Origin: Bacillus xiamenensis
GTDB lineage: Bacteria; Bacillota; Bacilli; Bacillales; Bacillaceae
Direction of reading: 5' to 3'
Length of the DNA: 64,000 nucleotides
Assembly: GCF_000300535.1 (NCBI RefSeq)
Contig: NZ_AMSH01000011.1
Coordinates: 1 to 64,000, forward strand
Shown: piece after piece, positions 1 through 8,278 of the stretch
How positions within the stretch are numbered: position 1 is the stretch's first letter
Layout: every line of letters begins with the position of its first letter
Notes under the pieces: generated by a model
Told to the model about the DNA's origin: nothing
The model's input: the letters and a program-made list of their open reading frames with translations, nothing else
Databases searched by the model: none
Program-made: the position numbers and the translations under genes

Positions 1-52
1 CTTCCTAACTATAATACAAATTTTTTCTATCACGCTGGAAAGAAGACAAAGA

Positions 53-79
53 CATGTGATCATCACATGCCTTTTTTTA
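53..79 (+). terminator. Intrinsic terminator of the upstream plus-strand gene
   Basis: An inverted repeat (ATGTGAT / ATCACAT) is followed by a run of seven T on the plus strand. It would end a plus-strand transcription unit entering from the left edge (the ypfD side in B. subtilis order, inferred). It lies just past the stop codon of the minus-strand ypzI gene, so it may stop both units. Confidence 0.6.
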
Positions 80-208
80 TTGATTTCTTTTGCGAGCGTC
101 TTCAGGACCTTCTAATGTTGTTGCCCCTTTGTGATGAATTGATTGATCGCGGTCAGATTCAACTCTTCTTGACGCCTTTAAGCGTTTTTCCTGTCTATCT
201 TTACCCAT
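77..208 (-). CDS. ypzI: YpzI family small protein
   Basis: A 43-residue basic, hydrophilic protein starting MGKDRQEKRLKASRR and ending EGPEDARKRNQ. This matches what I recall of the YpzI family found at this site in Bacillus. The start is the second of two adjacent ATGs, because an AGGAGGGA Shine-Dalgarno sequence at 215-222 is correctly spaced only for this one. It has no membrane segment and no cysteines. It runs against the surrounding plus-strand genes and stops in front of a terminator hairpin. Family members are mostly annotated in spore-formers; the function is not known to me. Confidence 0.75.
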   Translation of the reverse strand: MGKDRQEKRLKASRRVESDRDQSIHHKGATTLEGPEDARKRNQ

Positions 209-327
209 CATACATCCCTCCTCAACCATTAGGGTGTCACCTCTTGTTCATTTCATACAAAGCCCAAGCGTTCTTATACGTTTAAAAAATGGAGATTTTC
301 CCATAATGTAATTGAGGTGATGAGGCA

Positions 328-930
328 TTGGAGGCACTGTACTATTATTGGTCAATATGGTTCGTTTGGATTATGGTGACATTTATCATGGAAAAAAGCA
401 CGTGGCGCAACGTGCTAGGAGTGTGTGTTCTTGTTCATATAATATGCAGTCATGTCATGATAGCCATGGTAGGCGTCAGAATCAATGCGGGGTTTTTGCT
501 GACCTTTTTATATGCTTGTATGGCATTTGTTATCTTTCGGCCTGTTTATCGAATCATAAGCATCATGCAATTAGGCTCCATGGTTAGCGCGTATGCCTTT
601 TTTATGATTTTTGCATTATATGATCCAGTTTGGTTCACGATAATAAAAGTGGACTGGGTTGTATTTGCCTTGCTGATCTTGATGTGTTTGACATATGGGC
701 ATCAGTTAATGGAACGGATCACTTTATGGATGATGTCTGTGTGTCTTGGGGAAGCTCTTTATACGCTTGCGATTCACCGGCTCACATTACCCGTTGTCAT
801 AGGGGATCTCTCGTTTCTTTCCCTTGTTGTTCAAGGAGCCATCTTCCTATTAGGTGTAGATCAGTTTGAAAAGCTCTTAAGCACCCGTTCATCTAGAAAA
901 CCAGTAAAAGGGGCTGCAAAATCAACATGA
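328..930 (+). CDS. yphA: YphA family membrane protein
   Basis: A 200-residue, very hydrophobic protein with about six predicted membrane helices and a short basic C-terminal tail (RSSRKPVKGAAKST). Length and position directly before yphB match B. subtilis YphA. It starts with TTG, which a GAGGTGATG Shine-Dalgarno sequence a few bases upstream supports. Its last codons overlap the start of the next gene by 4 bases, so the two are probably co-translated. The function is unknown; the link to the YIEGIA protein next door is by context only. Confidence 0.75.
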   Translation: MEALYYYWSIWFVWIMVTFIMEKSTWRNVLGVCVLVHIICSHVMIAMVGVRINAGFLLTFLYACMAFVIFRPVYRIISIMQLGSMVSAYAFFMIFALYDPVWFTIIKVDWVVFALLILMCLTYGHQLMERITLWMMSVCLGEALYTLAIHRLTLPVVIGDLSFLSLVVQGAIFLLGVDQFEKLLSTRSSRKPVKGAAKST

Positions 931-1811
931 CGGATTACACATTTCCTGTGATCATTGGTGTCATCTTTGGGATGGCTGCAAGGCTGTATATGTTAAGAAC
1001 AGATTACCGGCAATATCCTACATATATTCATGGACAAGTGATTCACATTGCGCTTGGTTTTATCGCATCAGGGCTAGGAGCCATTATTATGCCTGCACTA
1101 ATCCAGGAGGAATTTACTGCAATTACGTTTCTGACGCTTGCAGCCACGCAATTTCGTGATGTACGTAATATGGAAAGAAACACGTTAACCCAAATGGATT
1201 CGTATGAGCTTGTCTCAAGAGGCAGTACATATATCGAAGGCATTGCGATTGCCTTTGAAAGTCGAAATTATATTTCCATCCTCACGGCTCTGATTACAAC
1301 AACAGCCTGTATTTTTTTCTCGCTCGTCGTTGGGACAGTGGTCGGTATTCTTTGTTTTTTCATGGCAAAACGATTAATGTCAGGCAGCCAATTAAAGGAT
1401 ATTGTCAATATTCAAAAAGGCGAACTTCGCTTTGACGGGGCCGGGCTTTACGTGAATGATATTTACATGATGAATATCGGGCTTCCTGAAAAGCAAAAAC
1501 TGATTTTAGAGCATGGAATGGGTTTCATCTTGACACCAAAGAATTTTAACTCTGCCACAACGATTGCAAACCTTGGACAGCGGCAAGCGATTTTATTTGA
1601 TTTATCCAATGTGCTTGGTGTATATCGTGATTCTGGTGAACCATCGCTTTGTCCGCTCGCAAAACGTGATCTGAATAACGGCACACTTGGCGTGTTTATT
1701 TTGCCGCAGTGGAAACGAGAAGATTTGGCTGTATGTGTATTAGAAGAAGTGCCAATACTAGAAAATGCCATTAGAATGCCGACAGATTTCATTAAAAAGA
1801 AAGCGAGGTAA
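927..1811 (+). CDS. yphB: YIEGIA family membrane protein (YphB)
   Basis: A 294-residue protein with membrane segments near residues 6-23, 38-58 and 115-147 and a soluble C-terminal half. The sequence YIEGIA, which names the family, is present at residues 102-107 after a conserved polar stretch (FRDVRNMERNT). The gene overlaps yphA by 4 bases and is followed 6 bases later by the small YIEGIA partner gene. The family is typical of endospore formers and has been linked to the spore envelope in B. subtilis, as far as I recall. Its molecular role is not established. Confidence 0.8.
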   Translation: MTDYTFPVIIGVIFGMAARLYMLRTDYRQYPTYIHGQVIHIALGFIASGLGAIIMPALIQEEFTAITFLTLAATQFRDVRNMERNTLTQMDSYELVSRGSTYIEGIAIAFESRNYISILTALITTTACIFFSLVVGTVVGILCFFMAKRLMSGSQLKDIVNIQKGELRFDGAGLYVNDIYMMNIGLPEKQKLILEHGMGFILTPKNFNSATTIANLGQRQAILFDLSNVLGVYRDSGEPSLCPLAKRDLNNGTLGVFILPQWKREDLAVCVLEEVPILENAIRMPTDFIKKKAR

Positions 1812-1817
1812 TAGGGC

Positions 1818-2012
1818 ATGGCGAATACGATTGAACAATTTATATTGGCTGTAGCCACGACAAATAAAGAGCGAGTCATTGGAGGAACAGCGGTTTTTTT
1901 CTGTGAAAACAAAGAAGAGCTCGACATGTATGCCATGAATTTAGAGGCCATTCTAGACGGAATTGCCCATGGTATTGGAGAAGATCTTTACTTGATTGTC
2001 AAACATTTTTAA
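1818..2012 (+). CDS. Small YIEGIA-associated protein (capping complex subunit type)
   Basis: A 64-residue acidic protein beginning MANTIEQFILAVATTNKERVIGG. It sits 6 bases after yphB and before a strong terminator. Database families describe a short 'capping complex subunit for YIEGIA' encoded directly beside YIEGIA genes, and size and position fit that family. It has no membrane helix and is probably cytosolic. The partnership is inferred from gene order; nothing in the sequence shows binding. Confidence 0.65.
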   Translation: MANTIEQFILAVATTNKERVIGGTAVFFCENKEELDMYAMNLEAILDGIAHGIGEDLYLIVKHF

Positions 2013-2057
2013 GTTATTCATTGTGGTCTGATTAAAAATTGATATAATATATAAGTT

Positions 2058-2086
2058 GAACCCTTCATGTTTGAAGGGTTTATTTC
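2058..2086 (+). terminator. Intrinsic terminator after the yphA-yphB unit
   Basis: A hairpin with perfect arms AACCCTTCA / TGAAGGGTT and a 3-base loop is followed by a short T-rich stretch. It separates the yphAB unit from der. Confidence 0.75.
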
Positions 2087-2173
2087 ATAACAAACTGAAT
2101 GAAAATTTTAAATCCCGGTTGAAACATGATGATGAACATATTGAATCGCGGCTGGATTGAAAGGAAGGGTACT

Positions 2174-3484
2174 ATGGGTAAACCTGTCGTAGCCATTGTT
2201 GGAAGGCCCAACGTTGGAAAATCTACAATTTTTAATCGAATCGCAGGCGAAAGAATATCGATTGTAGAAGACACACCTGGTGTAACAAGAGATCGAATCT
2301 ATAGCTCTGCTGAATGGTTAAATTATGACTTTAATTTAATAGATACTGGTGGAATAGATATTGGAGATGAGCCGTTTTTGGCGCAAATTCGCCATCAGGC
2401 TGAGATCGCAATGGATGAAGCGGATGTCATTATCTTTATGGTCAATGGAAGAGATGGCGTGACATCTGCGGATGAAGAAGTCGCAAAAATTTTATATCGC
2501 ACGAAAAAGCCGGTTGTACTTGCTGTCAATAAACTGGACAACCCTGAAATGAGAAGCGACGTGTATGACTTTTATGCACTTGGATTTGGCGAGCCGTATC
2601 CGATTTCTGGAACGCACGGACTAGGCCTTGGTGATTTGCTTGATGCAGTCGCAGAGCACTTTAAACACTTGCCAGATACACAGTATGATGAAGAAGTGGT
2701 CCAGTTCTGCCTAATTGGCCGCCCAAATGTAGGGAAATCTTCTTTGGTGAATGCTATGCTCGGAGAAGAACGTGTCATTGTCAGCAACATCGCTGGTACG
2801 ACAAGAGACGCTGTGGATACGATGTTTACGTACAACCAACGTGACTTTGTCATCGTCGATACAGCAGGTATGAGAAAAAAAGGAAAAGTGTATGAAACAA
2901 CGGAGAAATACAGTGTGCTTCGTGCGTTAAAAGCCATTGATCGATCTGATGTTGTCGCTGTCGTTCTTGACGGTGAAGAAGGCATTATTGAACAGGATAA
3001 ACGTATTGCTGGCTACGCACACGAAGCGGGTAAAGCAGTTGTAATCATTGTAAATAAATGGGACGCTGTTGAAAAAGATGAGCGTACAATGAAGGAATTT
3101 GAGCAAAACATTCGCGAGCATTTTCAATTCCTCGATTATGCACCTGTCTTATTCATGTCTGCTCTCACGAAAAAGAGAATTCATACGTTAATGCCGTCCA
3201 TCATTACAGCTAGTGAAAATCATGCCATGCGCGTTCAAACCAATATTCTAAACGATATTATTATGGATGCCGTTGCCATGAACCCAACGCCGACCCATAA
3301 TGGACAGCGTCTGAAAATTTACTATGCGACACAGGTGGCAATCAAGCCTCCGTCCTTTGTTGTGTTTGTTAATGATCCAGAGCTTATGCACTTTTCTTAT
3401 GAGCGTTTCTTAGAAAACCGGATTCGAGATGCATTTGGTTTTGAAGGAACACCGATTAAAATATTTGCAAGAGCGAGAAAATAA
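2174..3484 (+). CDS. der: Ribosome-assembly GTPase Der (EngA)
   Basis: A tandem-GTPase protein of 436 residues, the same length as B. subtilis Der (YphC). The first G domain has GRPNVGKS at 10-17, DTGG at 57-60 and NKLD at 119-122. The second has GRPNVGKS at 182-189, DTAGMRKKG and NKWD. A KH-like C-terminal domain follows. Der acts in late 50S subunit maturation and is essential. The reading frame is open further upstream, but the ATG at 2174 lies behind a GAAGGGT Shine-Dalgarno sequence and gives the family length. gpsA follows after 14 bases. Confidence 0.97.
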   Translation: MGKPVVAIVGRPNVGKSTIFNRIAGERISIVEDTPGVTRDRIYSSAEWLNYDFNLIDTGGIDIGDEPFLAQIRHQAEIAMDEADVIIFMVNGRDGVTSADEEVAKILYRTKKPVVLAVNKLDNPEMRSDVYDFYALGFGEPYPISGTHGLGLGDLLDAVAEHFKHLPDTQYDEEVVQFCLIGRPNVGKSSLVNAMLGEERVIVSNIAGTTRDAVDTMFTYNQRDFVIVDTAGMRKKGKVYETTEKYSVLRALKAIDRSDVVAVVLDGEEGIIEQDKRIAGYAHEAGKAVVIIVNKWDAVEKDERTMKEFEQNIREHFQFLDYAPVLFMSALTKKRIHTLMPSIITASENHAMRVQTNILNDIIMDAVAMNPTPTHNGQRLKIYYATQVAIKPPSFVVFVNDPELMHFSYERFLENRIRDAFGFEGTPIKIFARARK

Positions 3485-3498
3485 AAAGGGTGAGCAGG

Positions 3499-4536
3499 AT
3501 GAAAAAAATTTCAGTACTTGGAGCAGGAAGCTGGGGAACTGCTCTTGCACTTGTATTAGCTGATAATCATCATGATGTACACATGTGGGGACATCGGCAA
3601 GAATTAATTGATCAAATCAATGAGAACCATGAAAATCATGACTACTTGCCTAATGTCGCGCTACCAGCGTCTATTCAGGCAACAACAGATATGAAACAGG
3701 CACTAGACGGGACAGATGTGATTATTGTCGCCGTGCCAACAAAGGCCATTCGAGAAGTATTGAAGCAGGCAAGTGAGTTGATTTCGTCGAAAGTGCCGTT
3801 TGTTCATGTGAGTAAAGGGATTGAACCAGATACGCTTCTCAGAATTTCTCAAATGATTGAACAAGAAGTGCCAGAAACGAAAAGAGAAGCGGTCGTTGTC
3901 TTATCAGGACCGAGTCATGCAGAAGAAGTAGGCCTGCGTCATCCGACAACAGTCACGGTCTCATCAGAAAACATTGAAGCGGCTCAATTTGTTCAAGATT
4001 TGTTTATGAACAATAACTTTAGAGTGTACACAAACCCTGATGTGATTGGTGTGGAAATTGGCGGGGCGCTGAAAAATATCATTGCGCTTGCGGCAGGAAT
4101 CACAGACGGACTTGGATATGGGGATAATGCGAAAGCAGCACTTATCACAAGAGGGCTGGCTGAAATCGCCCGCCTCGGTACAAAAATGGGAGGAAACCCT
4201 CTTACGTTTGCTGGATTGACAGGTGTTGGAGATTTAATTGTCACATGTACAAGTGTTCATTCACGTAACTGGCGCTGCGGGAATTTACTTGGCAAAGGAT
4301 ATAAGCTTGAGGAAGTACTTGAGAAAATGGGAATGGTGGTAGAAGGCGTCCGCACAACAAAAGGCGCTTACCAGCTATCCAAAGAATATAAGGTCAGCAT
4401 GCCAATTACAGAAGCGCTTTACCATGTCCTGTTTGAAGGGAAAAAGGTAGACGATGCTGTAGAATCATTAATGGCACGTGTGAAAACACATGAGATGGAA
4501 GACCTTGTGAACATGTTCGAAAACCAAACAAAGTAA
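3499..4536 (+). CDS. gpsA: Glycerol-3-phosphate dehydrogenase [NAD(P)+]
   Basis: A 345-residue enzyme that reduces dihydroxyacetone phosphate to sn-glycerol 3-phosphate, the precursor of phospholipids and teichoic acids. The N-terminal Rossmann motif GAGSWGTA is at residues 8-15. The substrate-side segment [16 protein letters not shown] holds the catalytic lysine (GALKN). An upstream GTG is in frame, but the ATG behind AAGGGTGAG gives the standard length. It is probably co-transcribed with der. Confidence 0.97.
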   Translation: MKKISVLGAGSWGTALALVLADNHHDVHMWGHRQELIDQINENHENHDYLPNVALPASIQATTDMKQALDGTDVIIVAVPTKAIREVLKQASELISSKVPFVHVSKGIEPDTLLRISQMIEQEVPETKREAVVVLSGPSHAEEVGLRHPTTVTVSSENIEAAQFVQDLFMNNNFRVYTNPDVIGVEIGGALKNIIALAAGITDGLGYGDNAKAALITRGLAEIARLGTKMGGNPLTFAGLTGVGDLIVTCTSVHSRNWRCGNLLGKGYKLEEVLEKMGMVVEGVRTTKGAYQLSKEYKVSMPITEALYHVLFEGKKVDDAVESLMARVKTHEMEDLVNMFENQTK

Positions 4537-4550
4537 TTGAAAGACTGAAC

Positions 4551-4653
4551 TTAGGCGTGTAGAGGATGCAAGAAAGGGAAGACTTGCATAACATAACAAT
4601 GAAGTTTGAATAGAGCTTTGCCTCTACAGAATGAGGAAACATAGTCGACCTAA
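4551..4653 (+). ncRNA. Candidate structured RNA between gpsA and yphE
   Basis: Three complementary segments are visible: TTAGG (4551-4555) with CCTAA (4649-4653), GTAGAGG (4559-4565) with CCTCTAC (4621-4627), and ATGCAAG (4566-4572) with CTTGCAT (4583-4589). The stems nest or stack directly, and an intrinsic terminator follows 2 bases later. No credible coding frame is present. It could be a 3'-UTR structure of gpsA, an attenuator or a small RNA. It matches no RNA family I can name. Confidence 0.35.
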
Positions 4654-4655
4654 TG

Positions 4656-4692
4656 ACTGAAGCGGAGTCCCCCTCTTTGCTTCAGTTTTTTT
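4656..4692 (+). terminator. Intrinsic terminator downstream of gpsA
   Basis: Arms ACTGAAGC / GCTTCAGT enclose a 15-base loop and are followed by seven T. It closes the der-gpsA unit and the structured RNA candidate. Confidence 0.85.
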
Positions 4693-4724
4693 ATGCGCTT
4701 TTTTTTGAATGATTGGAAAAAAGA

Positions 4725-4754
4725 TTGATATATCCCTTATTTTTGGTTTAAAAT
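4725..4754 (+). promoter_or_regulatory. Candidate promoter of yphE-yphF
   Basis: TTGATA at 4725-4730 and TAAAAT at 4749-4754 are 18 bases apart. This fits a sigma-A-like promoter about 50 bases before yphE and just after the gpsA terminator. Confidence 0.45.
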
Positions 4755-4802
4755 GAAATATAAACGCTTACAATTTGTTCGTGTTGAAGGGGGACAGGCA
4801 CG

Positions 4803-5006
4803 ATGAGTTTTGCTTTAATCAAGATGTGGTTTGCGCTTGGTTCAATGGGGCTCATGTTTTTAGCCGTTGTAACCATTTATTTGAGTAGGTTTAAGCTGAA
4901 GAGCCGATTTCTGAAAATAACAGCTTCGACCGTCGCATACAGCTTGATGCTCATATCGGGTATCATTGTGTTTTTAGTTGTATTTAGCGGGCCGGTCAAT
5001 GAATAA
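4803..5006 (+). CDS. yphE: YphE, DUF2768 family small membrane protein
   Basis: A 67-residue protein with two membrane helices, at about residues 5-27 and 38-62, separated by a basic loop (SRFKLKSRFLK). Length and position before yphF match YphE of B. subtilis, a DUF2768 member. A GAAGGGGG Shine-Dalgarno sequence precedes the ATG. The function is unknown; its association with sporulating Bacilli is known only from the family distribution. Confidence 0.75.
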   Translation: MSFALIKMWFALGSMGLMFLAVVTIYLSRFKLKSRFLKITASTVAYSLMLISGIIVFLVVFSGPVNE

Positions 5007-5024
5007 AGAAAAAGGAAGAATGTG

Positions 5025-5750
5025 ATGATCAAAGCAAAAGTCAGTGTCATGCTGTTAACACTCATTTTACTTACGGGTTGTCTATATCCAGAGAATCGCA
5101 AAGCTGAAAACCGGGTGCCATACGAGGAGCAGCTGCAAAGTGTGCAGACGGCGATCGAGGAATTTCAAAAAGCGACAAATGGTCTTCTGCCAATTGAAAC
5201 AAAAGAAGGAGACACACCTATTTACCAGAAATACGTCATTGACTTTAAGCGTCTGTCACCAAGATATTTACACGATGTACCGTCAACATCCTTTGAAGGC
5301 GGGGGCGAGTATATCTATGTCCTCACAGACGTTGAAAAGAACCCAACTGTGAAACTGCTTGATGTCAAAATGACGCAAACGATCAGTGAGTTACGTCTAA
5401 GGATCAAAATGTATCAAGACGAACATACATATCCGCCATATGGCAAAGTGGTGTCCAAAGATTTATATACGTTAAATGAAAAAAAACTAGGGTTAAAAGC
5501 GCCGCCTACTGTGATGAGTCCTGTCACAGGACATTCGCTCCCATTACTGATTTCATCAAATGGTGAAATCTATGTTGACTATCGCAGTGATTTTGCCCAG
5601 ATTTTGAAAAATACGAAACTAAAGCTAAAGCCAGGTGAAAATATTCAAGACGTATATTGGCAGGAAACCCCGTTTGTACCAGCGTTTTCTGTACCATATA
5701 CGATCAACAAAAAAGGTGAGCCTGCCTTTTTAGAAAAAAAGACGTCATAA
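5025..5750 (+). CDS. yphF: YphF, predicted lipoprotein
   Basis: A 241-residue protein with a lipoprotein signal: a basic N-terminus, a hydrophobic stretch (VMLLTLILL) and the lipobox LTGC, with the cysteine near residue 19. It should be lipid-anchored to the outer face of the membrane. The ATG at 5025 is chosen over a GTG one codon earlier because AAAGGAAG is better spaced. It lies 18 bases after yphE and is probably co-transcribed. I recognise no catalytic motif. The position corresponds to B. subtilis yphF. Confidence 0.75.
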   Translation: MIKAKVSVMLLTLILLTGCLYPENRKAENRVPYEEQLQSVQTAIEEFQKATNGLLPIETKEGDTPIYQKYVIDFKRLSPRYLHDVPSTSFEGGGEYIYVLTDVEKNPTVKLLDVKMTQTISELRLRIKMYQDEHTYPPYGKVVSKDLYTLNEKKLGLKAPPTVMSPVTGHSLPLLISSNGEIYVDYRSDFAQILKNTKLKLKPGENIQDVYWQETPFVPAFSVPYTINKKGEPAFLEKKTS

Positions 5751-5759
5751 ACAAGAATG

Positions 5760-5801
5760 AACCTTTCTCCTCTGCATATAAATGAGGAGAAAGGTTTTTT
5801 T
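5760..5801 (+). terminator. Intrinsic terminator after yphF
   Basis: A 13-bp perfect stem (AACCTTTCTCCTC / GAGGAGAAAGGTT) is followed by a T run. This is one of the strongest terminators in the window. Confidence 0.9.
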
Positions 5802-5827
5802 ATGGCTAAACATACTCTCAAAACAAA

Positions 5828-5884
5828 AAAGGTGTCATATTCAAATAGGACAACGTCATACACATATATTGTCCTGACACCTTT
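5828..5884. repeat. Bipartite inverted repeat spanning the spoIVA promoter
   Basis: The right arm at 5869-5884 (TTGTCCTGACACCTTT) is complementary to two left segments: AAAGGTGTCA at 5828-5837 and AGGACAA at 5847-5853. The bases between them bulge out. The spoIVA -35 element falls in the bulge side and the -10 element in the central loop. On the minus strand the last arm is followed by a T-rich run, so it could also act as a terminator in that direction. Confidence 0.55.
5835..5864 (+). promoter_or_regulatory. Sigma-E-type promoter of spoIVA
   Basis: TCATATT at 5835-5841 and CATACACA at 5857-5864 are separated by 15 bases. This closely fits the B. subtilis sigma-E consensus (KMATATT, 14-15 bases, CATACAMT). 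B. subtilis spoIVA is known to be expressed in the mother cell under sigma-E. Transcription would start near 5871, about 85 bases before the TTG start codon. Confidence 0.75.
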
Positions 5885-5955
5885 CAAGCACAGTTTGATT
5901 GAAGTATAGAGTATTTAATTTGAAAACGAGGATAGCAAGTCCGGGAGGGGATCAC

Positions 5956-7434
5956 TTGGAAAAAGTCGATATTTTCAAGGATATCGCTGAACGAACAGGA
6001 GGCGATATATATTTAGGAGTCGTTGGAGCTGTTCGTACAGGGAAATCTACGTTTATTAAAAAGTTTATGGAGCTCGTGGTGCTCCCGAATATCAATAATG
6101 AGGCAGACCGTGCAAGAGCACAGGATGAATTGCCGCAAAGCGCAGCAGGAAAAACCATTATGACCACAGAGCCAAAATTTGTGCCAAATCAAGCGGCATC
6201 GATTCATGTGAGTGACGGCCTTGATGTCAACATCAGGCTTGTCGATTGTGTAGGATACACTGTCCCTGGTGCACGCGGGTATGAAGATGAAAATGGTCCG
6301 AGAATGATTAACACGCCGTGGTATGAAGAACCTATCCCGTTTCATGAAGCAGCGGAAATTGGTACACGCAAGGTCATTCAGGAGCATTCAACTATTGGTG
6401 TTGTGATTACAACAGATGGATCAATTGGAGAAATCCCAAGACATGACTATATTGAATCAGAAGAACGTGTCATTGACGAGCTTAAAGAAGTTGGAAAGCC
6501 GTTTATTATGGTGATCAACTCTGTGAGACCTTATCATCCTGAAACAGAAGCACTGCGGCAAGAACTCAGTCAAAAATATGATATTCCTGTACTCGCGATG
6601 AGTGTAGAAAGTATGAGAGAGCAAGACGTACTCAGCGTTCTTCGTGAGGCATTATATGAATTCCCGGTGCTTGAGGTGAATGTGAACCTGCCAAGCTGGG
6701 TCATGGTGCTGAAAGAAGATCATTGGCTAAGAGAGAGCTATCAGGATTCAGTGAAGGAAACCGTCAAGGATATTAAGAGATTAAGAGATGTCGACCGTGT
6801 CGTCGGTCATTTCAGTGAATTCGATTTTATTGAAAGAGCGGGCTTAGCAGGTATTGAAATGGGTCAGGGGATCGCAGAAATTGACTTGTACGCGCCAGAT
6901 GATCTATATGATCATATTCTAAAAGAAGTGGTGGGTGTGGAAATTAGGGGCAAAGACCACCTGCTCGAGCTTATGCAAGATTTTGCGCATGCGAAGACGG
7001 AGTATGATCAGGTCTCAGACGCCTTGAAAATGGTGAAGCAGACTGGCTACGGAATTGCGGCACCCGCATTGTCAGATATGAGTTTAGATGAGCCGGAAAT
7101 CATTAGGCAAGGATCAAGATTCGGCGTGAGATTAAAAGCAGTTGCTCCATCTATTCATATGATTAAAGTGGATGTAGAGAGTGAGTTTGCACCGATTATC
7201 GGCACAGAAAAACAAAGTGAAGAGCTCGTCCGTTACTTAATGCAAGACTTTGAAGATGATCCGCTGTCCATTTGGAATTCCGATATATTTGGACGCTCAC
7301 TCAGCTCGCTTGTCAGAGAAGGCATTCAAGCAAAACTGTCTCTGATGCCGGAAAATGCAAGATATAAGCTGAAGGAAACGCTTGAACGAATTATTAACGA
7401 AGGATCAGGCGGCCTGATTGCGATTATTCTATAG
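5956..7434 (+). CDS. spoIVA: Stage IV sporulation protein A, coat base ATPase
   Basis: A 492-residue protein, the exact length of B. subtilis SpoIVA and strongly similar throughout. It carries the Walker A motif GAVRTGKS at 24-31 (Lys30), a TRAFAC GTPase-like fold that hydrolyses ATP, and the conserved C-terminus ending GGLIAIIL. It polymerises on the forespore surface to form the basement layer of the coat and to anchor the cortex programme. The start is TTG at 5956, behind a very strong GGGAGGGGAT site. The frame is open 57 bases upstream, but that would add residues absent from the family. Confidence 0.97.
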   Translation: MEKVDIFKDIAERTGGDIYLGVVGAVRTGKSTFIKKFMELVVLPNINNEADRARAQDELPQSAAGKTIMTTEPKFVPNQAASIHVSDGLDVNIRLVDCVGYTVPGARGYEDENGPRMINTPWYEEPIPFHEAAEIGTRKVIQEHSTIGVVITTDGSIGEIPRHDYIESEERVIDELKEVGKPFIMVINSVRPYHPETEALRQELSQKYDIPVLAMSVESMREQDVLSVLREALYEFPVLEVNVNLPSWVMVLKEDHWLRESYQDSVKETVKDIKRLRDVDRVVGHFSEFDFIERAGLAGIEMGQGIAEIDLYAPDDLYDHILKEVVGVEIRGKDHLLELMQDFAHAKTEYDQVSDALKMVKQTGYGIAAPALSDMSLDEPEIIRQGSRFGVRLKAVAPSIHMIKVDVESEFAPIIGTEKQSEELVRYLMQDFEDDPLSIWNSDIFGRSLSSLVREGIQAKLSLMPENARYKLKETLERIINEGSGGLIAIIL

Positions 7435-7440
7435 CATGTG

Positions 7441-7470
7441 AGACCTCTCATTGATAGGGGTCTTTTTTTT
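7441..7470 (+). terminator. Intrinsic terminator after spoIVA
   Basis: The arms AGACCTC / GGGGTCT form a stem that is followed by eight T. Confidence 0.85.
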
Positions 7471-7809
7471 GTGTGCGGTATCAGTCATAAAAAGACAATT
7501 GTATAAAGATTAGTCAGATTCAGGCTGAAATTAGGAATATTCGTTCGCAAAAGTGCCCTTAATCCTTGACGAATAAGGATTCTTCGCTTTAAAATGCTTG
7601 ATATGGTATTTCATATGTGTTAATCTACTTACAGAAAATCTTCACTTTGTTGGACAAACATTCCTTCAAAGAGACGTTTTCTAATGAAAAGCCATGTATA
7701 ACGCTTTCTAGACACTCTTTTTTTCAAAGAAAGTGTATAGAAAGAAGATGAATTGTGAAGAAATGATAACAATCTACTGAATGCATATTTTTGGGAGGAG
7801 GTGAAAGGC
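7471..7809 (+). promoter_or_regulatory. hbs promoter and long leader region
   Basis: These 339 bases hold no gene. A promoter candidate (TTGACG at 7566-7571, 18 bases, TAAAAT at 7590-7595) would give a leader of about 200 bases. A hairpin at 7704-7744 pairs CTTTCTA-ACACT with AGTGT-TAGAAAG around one mismatch and has no T run after it. An exceptionally strong GGGAGGAGGTGA Shine-Dalgarno sequence at about 7793-7804 precedes hbs. In B. subtilis hbs has several promoters, and ribosome binding at the SD protects its mRNA from RNase J1. Confidence 0.55.
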
Positions 7810-8088
7810 ATGAACAAGACAGAACTTATTAACGCGGTTGCTGAAGCAAGCGAGTTATCTAAAAAAGATGCGACAAAAGCAGTTGATTCTGTTTTTGATA
7901 CAATTTTAGAGGCACTTAAAAATGGTGACAAAATCCAATTGATTGGTTTTGGTAACTTTGAAGTACGTGAGCGTTCAGCTCGTAAAGGACGTAACCCACA
8001 AACGGGTGCAGAGATCGAAATCCCTGCAAGCAAAGTACCTGCTTTCAAACCAGGTAAAGCACTTAAAGACGCGGTGGCAGGTAAATAA
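7810..8088 (+). CDS. hbs: DNA-binding protein HU (HBsu)
   Basis: A 92-residue HU/IHF family protein, essentially identical in layout to B. subtilis HBsu. It has an N-terminal helical dimerisation region ([21 protein letters not shown]), the [21 protein letters not shown] beta-arm that contacts the DNA minor groove, and the C-terminal helix. It is the main nucleoid-associated protein, also found in spores and in the signal recognition particle. Start codons further upstream in frame lie inside the Shine-Dalgarno region and are ignored. Confidence 0.98.
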   Translation: MNKTELINAVAEASELSKKDATKAVDSVFDTILEALKNGDKIQLIGFGNFEVRERSARKGRNPQTGAEIEIPASKVPAFKPGKALKDAVAGK

Positions 8089-8147
8089 TCGTTATGTGTA
8101 ATAATCCTATTTAAGGAGTTATACATATACAGTTTCACACTGGTCTA

Positions 8148-8180
8148 GAAAAGCCCCTTCGATAAGGGGCTTTTCCTTTT
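8148..8180 (+). terminator. Intrinsic terminator after hbs
   Basis: The stem GAAAAGCCCCTT / AAGGGGCTTTTC has a GC-rich core and T-rich flanks. Confidence 0.85.
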
Positions 8181-8211
8181 GAATCAAAAGGTTCGTTTAG
8201 AACGCTCTCCT

Positions 8212-8241
8212 TTGCTTTTAGGATCTGATGTGTGCTAGAAT
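8212..8241 (+). promoter_or_regulatory. Candidate promoter of folE-mtrB
   Basis: TTGCTT at 8212-8217 and TAGAAT at 8236-8241 are 18 bases apart. They lie between the hbs terminator and the folE start, at a plausible leader length of about 30 bases. Confidence 0.5.
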
Positions 8242-8278
8242 CTGAATGAAATGTAATTGCCTTTGGAGGATATAATAC

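Noticed and set aside
1463..1951. 162-codon minus-strand open frame opposite yphB
   Set aside because: It lies wholly opposite yphB and its partner, has no SD, and shows serine/phenylalanine-rich composition typical of antisense frames.
4566..4613. 15-codon frame (MQEREDLHNITMKFE) in the gpsA-yphE gap
   Set aside because: It has no well-placed SD, and stem complementarity explains the region better.
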